Virus record (IMG/VR): IMGVR_UViG_3300006880_000001
Span: 62,001-126,000 of that record
Source of the DNA: a virus
Length of the DNA stretch: 64,000 nucleotides
Strand: one strand, 5' to 3'
Part shown: piece after piece, positions 38,719 to 47,196 of the stretch
Position numbering within the stretch: the first letter of the stretch is position 1
How the letters are laid out: each line of letters starts with the position of its first letter
Made by a program: the position numbers and the translations under genes
Notes under the pieces: model-generated
What the model saw: only the letters and a program-made list of their open reading frames with translations
Databases searched by the model: none
What the model was told of the DNA's origin: nothing

Positions 38719-38916
38719 ATGAGCAGCGACTGGGACGGCTACGAACGGAGCGAGGCCACGGAACGCGCCCAGGACCGTCACGAGGAGGAACTGCGGAAGC
38801 GGGACGAAAGGCTCCTGCGCATCACCGAGATCTATAACGCCTGGGCTGACGGCGACCGATCCAGTCCGACCGCCACCCTGCTCTTGATCGGGAAGGCGCT
38901 CGGTGAGCCTTTCTGA
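38719..38916 (+). CDS. Small charged helical protein
   Basis: 65 aa. AAGGAGGAG is well placed before this ATG, which I prefer over an upstream ATG overlapping the vWA stop. Acidic/basic helix (EATERAQDRHEEELRKRDER). Unknown. Confidence 0.65.
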   Translation: MSSDWDGYERSEATERAQDRHEEELRKRDERLLRITEIYNAWADGDRSSPTATLLLIGKALGEPF

Positions 38917-38956
38917 CCGCACCTCCGTCAACTACTAACGCCCGACGAAATGATCC

Positions 38957-39778
38957 GTGAGTCATCACCAAATGAAACCCATCGCGCTTGTGGACATGGA
39001 CGGGACTGTCGCCGACTTCGACGGCGCCATGCGACGGGAGCTCGCGCTACTCCGTGCTCCGGGGGAGCCGGAGACGCATGACGAGACCATCTACGAAGAT
39101 GTCCCGCACATCAAGGTTCGTCGGCGGCTCATCAAGGGCCGCCCCGGCTTCTGGCGGAACCTCGAACCCATCCAACGCGGGATGGATCTCGTGACCGCGC
39201 TCCAGTGGCTCGGCTTCGGGATCCACGCCCTCACCAAGGGACCGCGGTCCACGCCGGTGGCGTGGAAGGAGAAGGTCGAGTGGTGCGTCGAGCATCTGCC
39301 GGACGCGATGATCACCCTGACGGAGGACAAGTCCCTCGTCTACGGCAAGGTCCTCGCAGACGACTGGCCCGCGTACTATCGGCCGTGGCTGGCGCACCGT
39401 CCTCGTGGAATGGTCATCGTTCCCCGCCAGCCGTGGAACGTGGAGGACCTGCTGCGCCCCGAAGACCAGGATCGGATCATCGCCTACGACGGCACCGGGG
39501 ACATCGTGACCCGACAGCAAGAGATGGCGGCGATCTGCGCGCGGCTCGCGCTGCAGCTCTCTGATCCAGCGCCACCAGCCACCGCACCACCGCCCACGCC
39601 GTGGCCTGGCCATGCGGTGGTTCTGCCGCCCGGCAGCGTGACCCGCGAGCTCCACGACTTCGCTGACGCCCTCGACGCGCAGTACGCGAGAGGTCCGATC
39701 TCGAAGTCGAGCGGCCGCACGACGACGCGCGCTGGGGGGACGCTGCGCTGGGCCTACGACGCGAAGGACGCGAAGTGA
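38957..39778 (+). CDS. HAD-superfamily 5'-nucleotidase-like protein
   Basis: 273 aa. ALVDMDGTVADFDGAM is the HAD motif I (DxDGT/V) typical of 5'(3')-deoxyribonucleotidases. FGIHALTKGP fits motif II, and DDWPAYYRPWL with IIAYDG sits where motif IV is expected. A disordered Pro-rich C-terminal tail of about 75 residues follows. Likely dephosphorylates nucleotides or a related substrate. GTG at 38957 or ATG at 38972. Confidence 0.8.
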   Translation: MSHHQMKPIALVDMDGTVADFDGAMRRELALLRAPGEPETHDETIYEDVPHIKVRRRLIKGRPGFWRNLEPIQRGMDLVTALQWLGFGIHALTKGPRSTPVAWKEKVEWCVEHLPDAMITLTEDKSLVYGKVLADDWPAYYRPWLAHRPRGMVIVPRQPWNVEDLLRPEDQDRIIAYDGTGDIVTRQQEMAAICARLALQLSDPAPPATAPPPTPWPGHAVVLPPGSVTRELHDFADALDAQYARGPISKSSGRTTTRAGGTLRWAYDAKDAK

Positions 39779-40188
39779 TGCCTCGGCCGCGCATCGAGAC
39801 CCCCGACGAGCTCCTCGACGCCCTCCTGAAGGAGCAGTACGGCGTCTCCGCCCGGCTGCACTGCTTCGGTGACCACGATTCGCACCCGGCTGTGTGCGTC
39901 CATCGCGACGTCGGTTGTCACGTGGACATAACCGCCATCGACGTGGCACCCGAGGTCGCGCAGTGGGGGATCGCCAGCCGGTTCCTCATCAACGCCCCGG
40001 TGTGGGGACGACGATCGGCCTCCGTATGGCGCCTGACCGAGGAGGGCGAGGCGGAGGCCAGGCAAGCCCGGGTCCGGCTACGAAGCCGACCCAAGCCCCT
40101 CCCCCCGGTGTACATCGTCGACCGCGACCCGGGAGACGAGGACGATCATGGGAAGTCGAAGATGATCTCCTGCGTCGATGTTCCGTAG
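39778..40188 (+). CDS. Unknown protein
   Basis: 136 aa. Alpha/beta N-terminal half with CFGDHDSHPAVCVHRDVGCH, where Cys/His could bind metal, and a basic helix later (EEGEAEARQARVRLRSR). The end overlaps the convergent gene by 43 nt. No family recognised. Confidence 0.7.
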   Translation: MPRPRIETPDELLDALLKEQYGVSARLHCFGDHDSHPAVCVHRDVGCHVDITAIDVAPEVAQWGIASRFLINAPVWGRRSASVWRLTEEGEAEARQARVRLRSRPKPLPPVYIVDRDPGDEDDHGKSKMISCVDVP

Positions 40189-40619
40189 ACGCGGACGAAG
40201 TACGCGGCGACGGTCTCCGACGTGGAGCTTCGGTTCAGTTCGACCACGATGTAGTAGTAGTAGTTGATGAAGTCGTAGGTGTGCGTGAAGTCCTCGATGA
40301 GTCGGCGCGTGCCCGGCGCCGACCCGTTGTCCGAGCGGACGGACGCGATCTGGGCCGCCACGCCGGTGTTCTTGTGGGCGCGGAACAGGTAGGCGTTGAC
40401 GTGCGCTGAGGTCCCGGTACCGGTGCTGTCCGTGTAGAGCAGCTCGAGGTACTTGTACTGCTCGTTCGTCAGCCAGTCCTGGATGTCGCCGACGAGCTGG
40501 ATCGTCCCGACTTGGCCGGAGGCGAAGCTGATGCCGCCACCGGGGATGGTGGCGTACTTACCAGCGCTCTGGGTACTGGGAACGCACGCGTTCGCAACGC
40601 TCTGCCATTGCATGATCAT
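40146..40619 (-). CDS. Unknown beta-rich protein
   Basis: 157 aa. Gly-rich strands (KYATIPGGGISFASGQVGTI), VNAYLFRAHKNTGV and YDFINYYYYIVVELNRSS suggest a beta-sandwich such as phage fibre or decoration domains, but this is fold-level guesswork. It lies between plus-strand gene runs. GAGGTGACC precedes the start. Confidence 0.7.
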   Translation of the reverse strand: MIMQWQSVANACVPSTQSAGKYATIPGGGISFASGQVGTIQLVGDIQDWLTNEQYKYLELLYTDSTGTGTSAHVNAYLFRAHKNTGVAAQIASVRSDNGSAPGTRRLIEDFTHTYDFINYYYYIVVELNRSSTSETVAAYFVRVYGTSTQEIIFDFP

Positions 40620-40714
40620 CGACGGTCACCTCAGGTTGGTTTCCCCGAGTTTGTTGACCGCCCCAAAATCCGTCAAGAAGGCTCACGATGGCTGCGACGG
40701 CTTCCTACACGAGT

Positions 40715-41029
40715 TCATCGGAGTCCAAGAGCCATCTCGTCGGCGAGCATCACCAGGACATGACCGTGGCACGGCTCGCCGGCGACACAGTAGCAGCCCA
40801 GTCGCTTGCCGTGGAGTTCGAGGATCTGCTCCCGCGACGGCTTCTGCCAGTCCGCGATCTCGAAGTCGGTCGTGAGCCATCGCGCGTACGCCGAGACCGC
40901 GGAGGCCTGGTCGCGAACCACGAACACGGCCTTCGTGCCCTCCTTGTGGCTATACGGGTTACCGAACGGCGACCCGCGACCGATGAAAACGTCGTACGTC
41001 TCGAGGTGGATGTTGACGACGCGGGTCAC
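40715..41029 (-). CDS. DUF4326-family protein
   Basis: 104 aa. IGRGSPFGNPYSHKEG near the N-terminus and LHGKRLGCYCVAGEPCHGHV near the C-terminus are the DUF4326 signature (GNP...LGCWC.P..CHG.vL). Small phage proteins of this family have no established function. I choose the GTG at 41029 because it lies exactly 7 nt from the class A hexamer; the ATG two codons upstream would leave only one base. Confidence 0.85.
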   Translation of the reverse strand: MTRVVNIHLETYDVFIGRGSPFGNPYSHKEGTKAVFVVRDQASAVSAYARWLTTDFEIADWQKPSREQILELHGKRLGCYCVAGEPCHGHVLVMLADEMALGLR

Positions 41030-41036
41030 CGCCATT

Positions 41037-41058
41037 CCCGTATCATGGCGCGGTGACC
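41037..41058 (-). promoter_or_regulatory. Class A GTCAC promoter
   Basis: Minus strand GGTCAC, 7-nt spacer, TGATACGGG. Hexamer TACGGG ends 7 nt before the GTG at 41029. A second GGTCAC box lies about 30 bp further upstream. Confidence 0.6.
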
Positions 41059-41237
41059 GTCCATCTCCAACCACCGCGGTGACCGACGGCGCGGCGTGCG
41101 TCGAGTAGCCGCCGCCGGGTGGGATCGGTGGGATGGCATGCGACCAGTCGCCTCAACTCCGCGTCGATCGCGCGCCAGATGTTGTAGACCAGGTCGATCT
41201 TCGCGAACCACGCCGCGGCCCGCGTTCGCCTACCCAC
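41043..41237 (-). CDS. Unknown basic small protein
   Basis: 64 aa from a GTG overlapping the upstream stop. Helical centre (KIDLVYNIWRAIDAELRRLV) and an Arg-rich end whose codons overlap the promoter of the next gene. Moderately supported. Confidence 0.5.
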   Translation of the reverse strand: MGRRTRAAAWFAKIDLVYNIWRAIDAELRRLVACHPTDPTRRRLLDARRAVGHRGGWRWTVTAP

Positions 41238-41454
41238 ACCGGATCCGCGTCGCGCTCTCCCACCAGTCCGTGCAGTAGTTCTGCGGTGGGCAGGGGATGA
41301 GGTTCGTCCCCGCCCACGCCTGGTAGTAGCGGTTGTAGCAAGAGCCATAGCGACCCCCGGTGGGGCGGTAGAACTTGCAGGAGGCGCAGTTGGCGCCGCC
41401 GTCCGGGACGACAACCCCTGGTTGGTGGCTTCGCGGGAGGAAGAAGCGACCCAT
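41230..41454 (-). CDS. Small Cys-rich protein
   Basis: 74 aa. GGANCASCKFYRPTGGRYGS, then CYNRYYQAW and PCPPQNYCTDWWE give at least six Cys in a pattern used by small metal-binding or Fe-S-like proteins (C-x2-C...C...C). GGAGG precedes the ATG. Function unknown. Confidence 0.7.
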   Translation of the reverse strand: MGRFFLPRSHQPGVVVPDGGANCASCKFYRPTGGRYGSCYNRYYQAWAGTNLIPCPPQNYCTDWWESATRIRCG

Positions 41455-41469
41455 CTGAGGTACCTCCGG

Positions 41470-42297
41470 TCAGGGTTTGATGAAGCGCAGGCCCAGGTAC
41501 CGGACCACGTAGTCGTAGATCGACGTCGCCTCGGGGATGGCCGGATTCTTGGTGTAGCCCATGGGCTCGAAGCGGGCGCCGGCGAAGCGTGCGACGAGAT
41601 CCTCCACCGTGGTCCCGGTCTGAAGCCCGATGGACACCATCTTCGCCCATCCGTCGACGAGCGCGCCCAGGGTCGAGCCCTCCTTGGCGATCCGGAGGAA
41701 GATCTCACCTGGGGTCATGTCCTCGTAGAGCCCCACGATCAGATAGCCCTCGCAGTTGGCGATCGTGAACTTGTGGGTGATGCTGAAGCGCTCGGGTGGC
41801 ATGTGGCGCCGTGCGCGCGGCGCGGGCGTCGGGGTCTGTGGTGCCACCTCCAGCGTCGGCTCCTGGGTCTCGGCCTCGGTCTCGTCGGCCAGGGGAACGA
41901 TCTTGAGGAGGGCTGCGTCGGCAGGAGCCATGGGCGTGTCCTTTGGGTAGAGGTGCTGGAACAGGTTGCAGAGATCGTCCAAGAGTTGGACGTCGCGTTC
42001 GATGTGGTACTCGACCTTCTGCACGGCGATCACGACCGTCGTGTGGTGCCGGTTCCCGAAGGCGCGGCCGAGCTCGGGGTAGCTGAGCCGCGTGAAGCGC
42101 CGTGCGAGGTACATCGCGACGGCGCGGACGTACGTGATGTTGTGAGCCCGTGACGGACCGACGATGGGACCGACCGTCGTTCCGTAGAAGGCGGCGACCG
42201 TCTTCAGGATGGTCGGCACGGTGAGAACCGGACGTGGCGTGTGGTTCTCTTGCACCTTCCGGTTCCCAAAGCTGCGAAGACGGTGGAGAGACGTCAT
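41470..42297 (-). CDS. DnaA domain IV fused to NrdJ C-terminal domain
   Basis: 275 aa. Residues about 28-105 match the DnaA C-terminal DNA-binding domain, including SRAHNITYVRAVAMYLARR and the GNRHHTTV signature (usually G.RDHSTV). After a Pro/Thr linker, residues about 175-275 match the C-terminal domain of adenosylcobalamin-dependent ribonucleotide reductase: LYEDMTPGEIFLRIAKEGST and ARFEPMGYTKNPAIPEATSI. No DnaA AAA+ domain and no RNR catalytic barrel. Possibly a DnaA-box binder carrying a regulatory or nucleotide-related domain. Stop/start overlap with the replicative ATPase gene upstream supports a replication role. Confidence 0.8.
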   Translation of the reverse strand: MTSLHRLRSFGNRKVQENHTPRPVLTVPTILKTVAAFYGTTVGPIVGPSRAHNITYVRAVAMYLARRFTRLSYPELGRAFGNRHHTTVVIAVQKVEYHIERDVQLLDDLCNLFQHLYPKDTPMAPADAALLKIVPLADETEAETQEPTLEVAPQTPTPAPRARRHMPPERFSITHKFTIANCEGYLIVGLYEDMTPGEIFLRIAKEGSTLGALVDGWAKMVSIGLQTGTTVEDLVARFAGARFEPMGYTKNPAIPEATSIYDYVVRYLGLRFIKP

Positions 42298-43961
42298 AGG
42301 TCCCCGATCTCGATGTAGAGCCCCTCGCGCTTGGCCTGCTCCTTCTTCTCCTCGGCCGCCCTGTCGACGGTCTTGCCGCCTGGCAGAGCGGTCAGCCCCT
42401 TCGGGGACTTGGGCCAGAGCGCGAAGGTCTTGTGGCCATCGGCAGCGCCTTCCTGGACGATGAAGTGCGTCTTGAGATGCTCCGATCGCAGCTTCTGCGA
42501 GAGCATGCGCGCCGAGCGGTAGAAGGTCTTTTGGTTTTCCTGCGCCAGCTGGTTCAGATCCGCGTAGAGGTCGGTCACCGACTTCGGGCGGCCGACGCGG
42601 TGTGGCCAGCGCAGGTAGATGGTGAGGAGGTCGATCAGCGGATCGTTCTCGTTGGCGAGCGCTTCGGACTCGGCCTTGAGCGCCTGGAGCATGTCCTCGA
42701 TCTCGGTGCGGTCCCAGTCGAGGACGCGCCCGACGAGGAAGGCCATCTGCGCGTAGTCGCCCATCCGGTTCCAGTCCGCGGCGGTCTCCGCCTCCTCCTC
42801 CCAGGCGCCTGCGCGGATCAGATCGACGATCTTGTTGCAGTAGAAGAGGTACTCGCCGAAGAGCCGCGGGCGGAGCGCGGCGAGGCGCTCGTGAAGTACG
42901 TTGTCCGGGAGCGAGGTACCGACCTCACGCTTGGCGAGGCGAAGGACGATGAGGCGTTCGGCCGTGTCCTCGCGTCGGAACGAGGCCGGGTCCTTCGAGG
43001 CGACCGCGATGAAGCTCTGCGGCCTCATCTTCACGACGGCCTTGTCGCTGTAGAGCTTGCGGCGGTCCCAACCACCGCCAGTGACGTAGCTGCACACCGC
43101 GTCGGGGATCCACTCGATATAGTTGTCGGTGTTGTCGAGGACCGTGATCGGGTTGGCCAGGAGCTGGACCGGGAAGTCCCGTTCGCCGTCCTTCGAGATC
43201 ATGATGGGGTTGATGTTCCCGTGGACGACCTGTTGGATCTTGCGCGCGGCGGTCGACTTGCCGGACCCCGGAGCGCCTTCGAGTAGAAGGAGGGGCTTCG
43301 AGGCGATCAGGTCGGGGAACGCCAAGCAGAAGAGCCACGTCGTGAGGGCCATCTGCTGCTGCTCGGGCAGGATGCCACCGATCGAGTTGTCGGCGTAGCA
43401 GAGGTCGACCAGTGCGGGCAGTAGCTCGCCGTGAGGGCCGATCTCCGGCTCAGCGACGTCGCTGCCGCTGTCGTCGTCGAGGAAGAGCGCGCTGTAGCCG
43501 TTGGGCTCGCTCACGACCGTCGTGCCGTCGAGGACGCGGATCGATCCGTTCCAGCGCGACATGTAGAGCGTGCACGACGTCCGATCGAACATGGCGAAGC
43601 GCCGCGCTTGACGCGGGACGCCGGTCAGGCAGGACGTGCGGATGGCGTTGAATGCGAGACGGGCCCACTTCTCGGCGGGGTTGAGGCCGTAGCTGTAGTG
43701 GAGGTAGGTCGCGATCGCGATGCCTTGACCATCGAAGGAGAGGAGCTGGCCGTCGCACGTGAGCAACAGCGCTTCGTCCTCGGGCTTGGCCAGGACGAAC
43801 TGCGATCCCAGCTCCAGCTCACGCGTGCGGATGTAGGCCTCGAGCTCTTGCTGCCGGTCGCGCTCGCGTTTGTCGGTGTTGCCGACGATGGCATTGATCT
43901 GAAGGCTGTCGCTACTCGCGGTGGACGAGGACGCAAAGGTACCGTATTGACCACGTGGCAT
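42294..43961 (-). CDS. P-loop replicative ATPase (SF3/D5-like)
   Basis: 555 aa. Walker A EGAPGSGKSTAARK, Walker B ITVLDNTDNY, a sensor-like SFIAVASKDPASFRREDTAE and RLIVLRL follow the order in D5/VirE-type phage helicase ATPases. About 220 residues of unassigned N-terminus (possible primase or loader domain) and a helical C-terminus with a winged-helix-like region. Likely replicative helicase or loader. Start taken as ATG 43961; a GTG slightly upstream is possible. Transcribed divergently from the SNF2-like helicase. Confidence 0.8.
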   Translation of the reverse strand: MPRGQYGTFASSSTASSDSLQINAIVGNTDKRERDRQQELEAYIRTRELELGSQFVLAKPEDEALLLTCDGQLLSFDGQGIAIATYLHYSYGLNPAEKWARLAFNAIRTSCLTGVPRQARRFAMFDRTSCTLYMSRWNGSIRVLDGTTVVSEPNGYSALFLDDDSGSDVAEPEIGPHGELLPALVDLCYADNSIGGILPEQQQMALTTWLFCLAFPDLIASKPLLLLEGAPGSGKSTAARKIQQVVHGNINPIMISKDGERDFPVQLLANPITVLDNTDNYIEWIPDAVCSYVTGGGWDRRKLYSDKAVVKMRPQSFIAVASKDPASFRREDTAERLIVLRLAKREVGTSLPDNVLHERLAALRPRLFGEYLFYCNKIVDLIRAGAWEEEAETAADWNRMGDYAQMAFLVGRVLDWDRTEIEDMLQALKAESEALANENDPLIDLLTIYLRWPHRVGRPKSVTDLYADLNQLAQENQKTFYRSARMLSQKLRSEHLKTHFIVQEGAADGHKTFALWPKSPKGLTALPGGKTVDRAAEEKKEQAKREGLYIEIGDL

Positions 43962-44011
43962 CGGTGGGCTCGTCACCTGGCGGAGGTCGATCCTTCCCGG
44001 CGAGGGGATCG

Positions 44012-44076
44012 AACCTAGCACGGCGGGGTGACCGCAGCGGAGGTACCTCACGGTGGTCACCCCGCCGTGCTAGGGC
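44012..44076. promoter_or_regulatory. Divergent pair of class A GTCAC promoters
   Basis: Plus: GGTCAC (44055), 7 nt, TGCTAGGGC, 7 nt before ATG 44084. Minus: GGTCAC (44033), 7 nt, TGCTAGGTT, leading to the ATPase gene with a leader of about 45 nt. The boxes share GGTCACCCCGCCGTGCTAGG almost exactly and face away from each other. Confidence 0.65.
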
Positions 44077-44083
44077 TCGGTGG

Positions 44084-45661
44084 ATGCCGGATCGTACCTT
44101 CGAGCCGCCGCGCGTTTGGCCCAGCGACAAGGGTTCCGACTGGTTCGTCGTGGAAGGTGCGATCGAGCCTACCAAACAGCTCCTCGGGGGCTCGCCGGGC
44201 TACCGGGAGCGTCGCGGGAGGATCGAGATCCACCGGAGCCAGTTTCCTGTCGTAGGCCTTGACGCCGACCGCTTGCTCACACACCAGGTCCGCGATCCCT
44301 CGCGCGCCGCGCGGGATCGTCGGCTCGGCGTCGCGCTCTACCCGCATCAACACGTCGGCGTGGACTTCTGTGACCGGCGCCGGGGCATCCTCGTCGCCGA
44401 CGAGCCCCGCACCGGCAAGACCCTCCAGGCCCTCGCCAGCCACGACCCCGCCCGCGGACCGCTCGCCATCGTCTGCCCCCTGCACGTCCGCAGCGTCTGG
44501 CTCGGCTGGTTGGCGAAGGTGTTCCCCGGGATCGAACCGTCGATCGTCACCGGGGCCACGTTCCGCGCCGAGGCGCTGCGGCGCCCCCTCGTCGTCGCCC
44601 ACTACGACATCCTGCGGCACCACAAGGACCTCGGGGCCCACTTCGGGACGTTGATCCTGGACGAGGCCCACGCGTTGTCGCGCTTCCGGTCCGAGCGAAC
44701 CCGTGCGGTCGCGCTGTGGGCGTCGCTCTCGGACCAGGTCCTGGCGTTGACCGGGACCCCGCTCTGGAACGAGGTCGCCGCACTCTGGTCGCTCCTCTCC
44801 CTCGTCGTCCCCGGCGCCTTCGGTTCGGTGCGGGACTTCGGGATGCGGTACGGGGACCCCGAGCTCACCGCGTGGGGGTGGCGCTTCGAGGGGAGCTCCA
44901 ACCGTGAGGAACTGAAGGAGCGGCTCGCCGAAGTGATGCTGTACCGACGCCTCGCCGACGTCGCGCCGACGCTGCCCCAGATCACCCAGGAGGCGATCCT
45001 GGTGCCGATCTCGCCGGACATGGCCCTCGAGATCGATCTCGCCGCCGAGGCCATGCGCACCGGCGTGACCAACACGATCGGCGGCATGGCTCGGACGCGC
45101 CACGCGGTCGCTGCGGTCAAGGTCCCCGCAGCCGTCGATCTCGCCATGGCCGATCTCGACCGCGGCGAACCGATCGTCATTTGGACCTGGCACCGGGACA
45201 CGGCACAGGCGATCGCCAAGAAGCTCGGCAAGAAGCACCCAGCCTTCGTGGTCACCGGCGACGATTCCATCGCCAAGCGGGACGCCGCGCTGAACGCCTG
45301 GCGAGCCGTCCCCGGCGCGCTCTGCATCACCATCACGGTCGGCAACAGCGGCATCGACCTCTCCCACGCACGGCTCGCGTGCTTCGCCGAATTCGACTTC
45401 ACCCCGGCGCTCGTTGGCCAGGCCAGCTACCGCACCTACCACGCGTCGCGACCGATGCACGTCCGCTACCTCGTCGCCGACCATCCGATCGAGCAACGAA
45501 TCGTCGACGTTCTCCTCAAGAAGGTGGGCCATTCGCAGGCGGTCGGCGTCCCGGCGTCCGAAGCTGCGATCGACACCCTGTCGAAGGCCTTCCTGGGAGG
45601 GGGTCAAGACGGCGAGGGCGACCTCGACCGGCTGCTCCTCGACATCCTGGCCGGCTGCTGA
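44084..45661 (+). CDS. SNF2/DEAD-like SF2 helicase
   Basis: 525 aa. LYPHQHVGVDF, motif I ADEPRTGKT (residues 106-113), motif II LILDEAHAL, motif III LALTGTPLWNEV, and a C-terminal helicase half ending with GIDLSHARLACFAEFDFTPA. This is the layout of phage SNF2-type SF2 helicases used in replication or repair. The predicted mRNA is leaderless. Good family confidence. Confidence 0.9.
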   Translation: MPDRTFEPPRVWPSDKGSDWFVVEGAIEPTKQLLGGSPGYRERRGRIEIHRSQFPVVGLDADRLLTHQVRDPSRAARDRRLGVALYPHQHVGVDFCDRRRGILVADEPRTGKTLQALASHDPARGPLAIVCPLHVRSVWLGWLAKVFPGIEPSIVTGATFRAEALRRPLVVAHYDILRHHKDLGAHFGTLILDEAHALSRFRSERTRAVALWASLSDQVLALTGTPLWNEVAALWSLLSLVVPGAFGSVRDFGMRYGDPELTAWGWRFEGSSNREELKERLAEVMLYRRLADVAPTLPQITQEAILVPISPDMALEIDLAAEAMRTGVTNTIGGMARTRHAVAAVKVPAAVDLAMADLDRGEPIVIWTWHRDTAQAIAKKLGKKHPAFVVTGDDSIAKRDAALNAWRAVPGALCITITVGNSGIDLSHARLACFAEFDFTPALVGQASYRTYHASRPMHVRYLVADHPIEQRIVDVLLKKVGHSQAVGVPASEAAIDTLSKAFLGGGQDGEGDLDRLLLDILAGC

Positions 45662-45714
45662 TTCTTGAGTCGTTGCTCGCACCTACGATCTAGTCGATCC
45701 GGACCGCGTGGAAG

Positions 45715-45736
45715 TGTCACCCCGCGGTGGTAAGCA
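45715..45736 (+). promoter_or_regulatory. Class A GTCAC promoter
   Basis: TGTCAC, 7-nt spacer, TGGTA with hexamer TAAGCA. Expected transcript start is near 45743, about 40 nt before the ATG at 45783. Confidence 0.6.
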
Positions 45737-45782
45737 TGGACCCTCGTCGAATTGTCCTGTCCGTCCCGTCCGCGCGACATCC

Positions 45783-46979
45783 ATGAAGACGCCTGATCCG
45801 ACGTGCCTCCTCTGTGGCGCTGCGCTCGAAGCCTATGGCGAAGGGCTGCACCTGCATCCAGACAGCGCCCTCTGCGCGGTCGTCGTGACCGATCGCTTCG
45901 GACGCTGCGTCGATGATCGATTCGAGTTTGTCGACGGGGAGATCTATGAGCGCGACGGTGCCCCGCTGATCGTCCCTTCGACCTTGATCCAGCCCATCGA
46001 CGTCCTGCCCAAGCAGAAGGCGGCGACCAAGGAGTTCTCGATCGACATCGCCGAGGACCGCTTCATGCGCGTCGAGCCGGCGGTCGAGCTCTGCTTCCGC
46101 GAGGTCGGTCTCGAGAAGCTCGGCGGCGCGTCGGGCGACTACGGCTGGTCGAGCTACTCCCTGTACCAGCGCTGCCCGTACGCCTGGTTCCGCCAGCATG
46201 TTCTGGCTCGGCAGCTCGCCTCCAAGGACGCCATCGCCCTCTACGGCGACGAGCCCAAGGCGCTCTCCCTCGGCATCCTCGTCCACGTCTTCCTCGCCTG
46301 CCACTACGAGGCGATGCGCGACGACAACTTTCCGCTGCCGCCGGACCTGATGGCGCAGCAGCTCCGAGGACGCATCAACCCGGAGTTCTTCGACGAGGCG
46401 TGGCGTCTCTTCGAGGGTTACCGCAACTTCTACACCGAGGTCTCCGCCGATCCCTTCATCCCTCTCGCGGTCGAGCATCATGTCGTCGACCCCGAGACCA
46501 AAGACTCCTGCCGCTACGACCTCGTCGCCAAGCTCGATGAGCCCTGGCAGTTCTGGCCGGAGGGGACCTACATCATCGAGCACAAGACAGCGCCACGCCG
46601 CGACCAGACCTCCCTGAACTCCTGGTTCAACGACGGCGAGATCCTCGGCCAGATGCGGCTGTGGCGGAAGCTCAAGCTCGATCGTAGGTTCGGTCCACTC
46701 CGCGGCGTCATCGTCAACCTGATCTTCAAGACGAAGGAGCTCGGCTTCGAGCGCATCTTCGTCTCACCCGATCGCTGGCAGCTGAAGTCGCACGAGTCCG
46801 ATCTGAAGATGTGGCGCGCGATCCGCAGCCTGGCGATCGCGTCCGGGCACTTCCCGCGGTCGCGCGCGAACTGCGTCAACCGGTTCGGCTTCTGCCAGTT
46901 CTGGACCCACTGCGCCACCAACGACAACCCATCCGACGAGACCACGCCAGAGGGGGGTGATGAAGCCAAAGTTGGATGA
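45783..46979 (+). CDS. Cas4/RecB-like PD-(D/E)XK nuclease
   Basis: 398 aa. RCPYAWFRQH at the start of the nuclease region, the GTYIIEHKTAPRRDQ motif (E-x-K) and CVNRFGFCQFWTHC near the end, i.e. one Cys before and three after the core, as in Cas4/AddB Fe-S nucleases. An extra N-terminal Cys-containing segment (CLLCGAAL...LCAVV) precedes. Likely a 5'-3' exonuclease in recombination together with Sak4-like and DUF669-like neighbours. Confidence 0.85.
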   Translation: MKTPDPTCLLCGAALEAYGEGLHLHPDSALCAVVVTDRFGRCVDDRFEFVDGEIYERDGAPLIVPSTLIQPIDVLPKQKAATKEFSIDIAEDRFMRVEPAVELCFREVGLEKLGGASGDYGWSSYSLYQRCPYAWFRQHVLARQLASKDAIALYGDEPKALSLGILVHVFLACHYEAMRDDNFPLPPDLMAQQLRGRINPEFFDEAWRLFEGYRNFYTEVSADPFIPLAVEHHVVDPETKDSCRYDLVAKLDEPWQFWPEGTYIIEHKTAPRRDQTSLNSWFNDGEILGQMRLWRKLKLDRRFGPLRGVIVNLIFKTKELGFERIFVSPDRWQLKSHESDLKMWRAIRSLAIASGHFPRSRANCVNRFGFCQFWTHCATNDNPSDETTPEGGDEAKVG

Positions 46980-47196
46980 AGGCTACGACATTGCCGACGG
47001 GTTCGAGTGGTGCACCCACTCCGAGTGCCGTCTGATCGGCCTCCATCCGGCGCACGTCGTTGTTCCCCGCGGTCGCCCACCATCGAAGTGCCCTGAGTGC
47101 GGCGCCATGATCATAACGAAGGGCAAGATCCGCCGCTGTGTCGCCTGTCCATGGCAGCGCGAGTACGGCAAGAAGAAACGGAGCTCCGACCGATGA
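46960..47196 (+). CDS. Zinc-ribbon protein
   Basis: 78 aa. CPECGAMIITKGKIRRCVAC is a clear C-x2-C/C-x2-C zinc ribbon, preceded by WCTHSEC and a basic end. GAGGGGGG before the start. Sits between the nuclease and Sak4-like genes with overlaps on both sides. Confidence 0.75.
   Translation: MKPKLDEGYDIADGFEWCTHSECRLIGLHPAHVVVPRGRPPSKCPECGAMIITKGKIRRCVACPWQREYGKKKRSSDR

Noticed and set aside
45736-45786. 16-codon leader frame coupled by ATGA to the Cas4-like gene
   Set aside because: Its ATG overlaps the predicted -10 hexamer, so it should lie upstream of the transcript start and not be translated.
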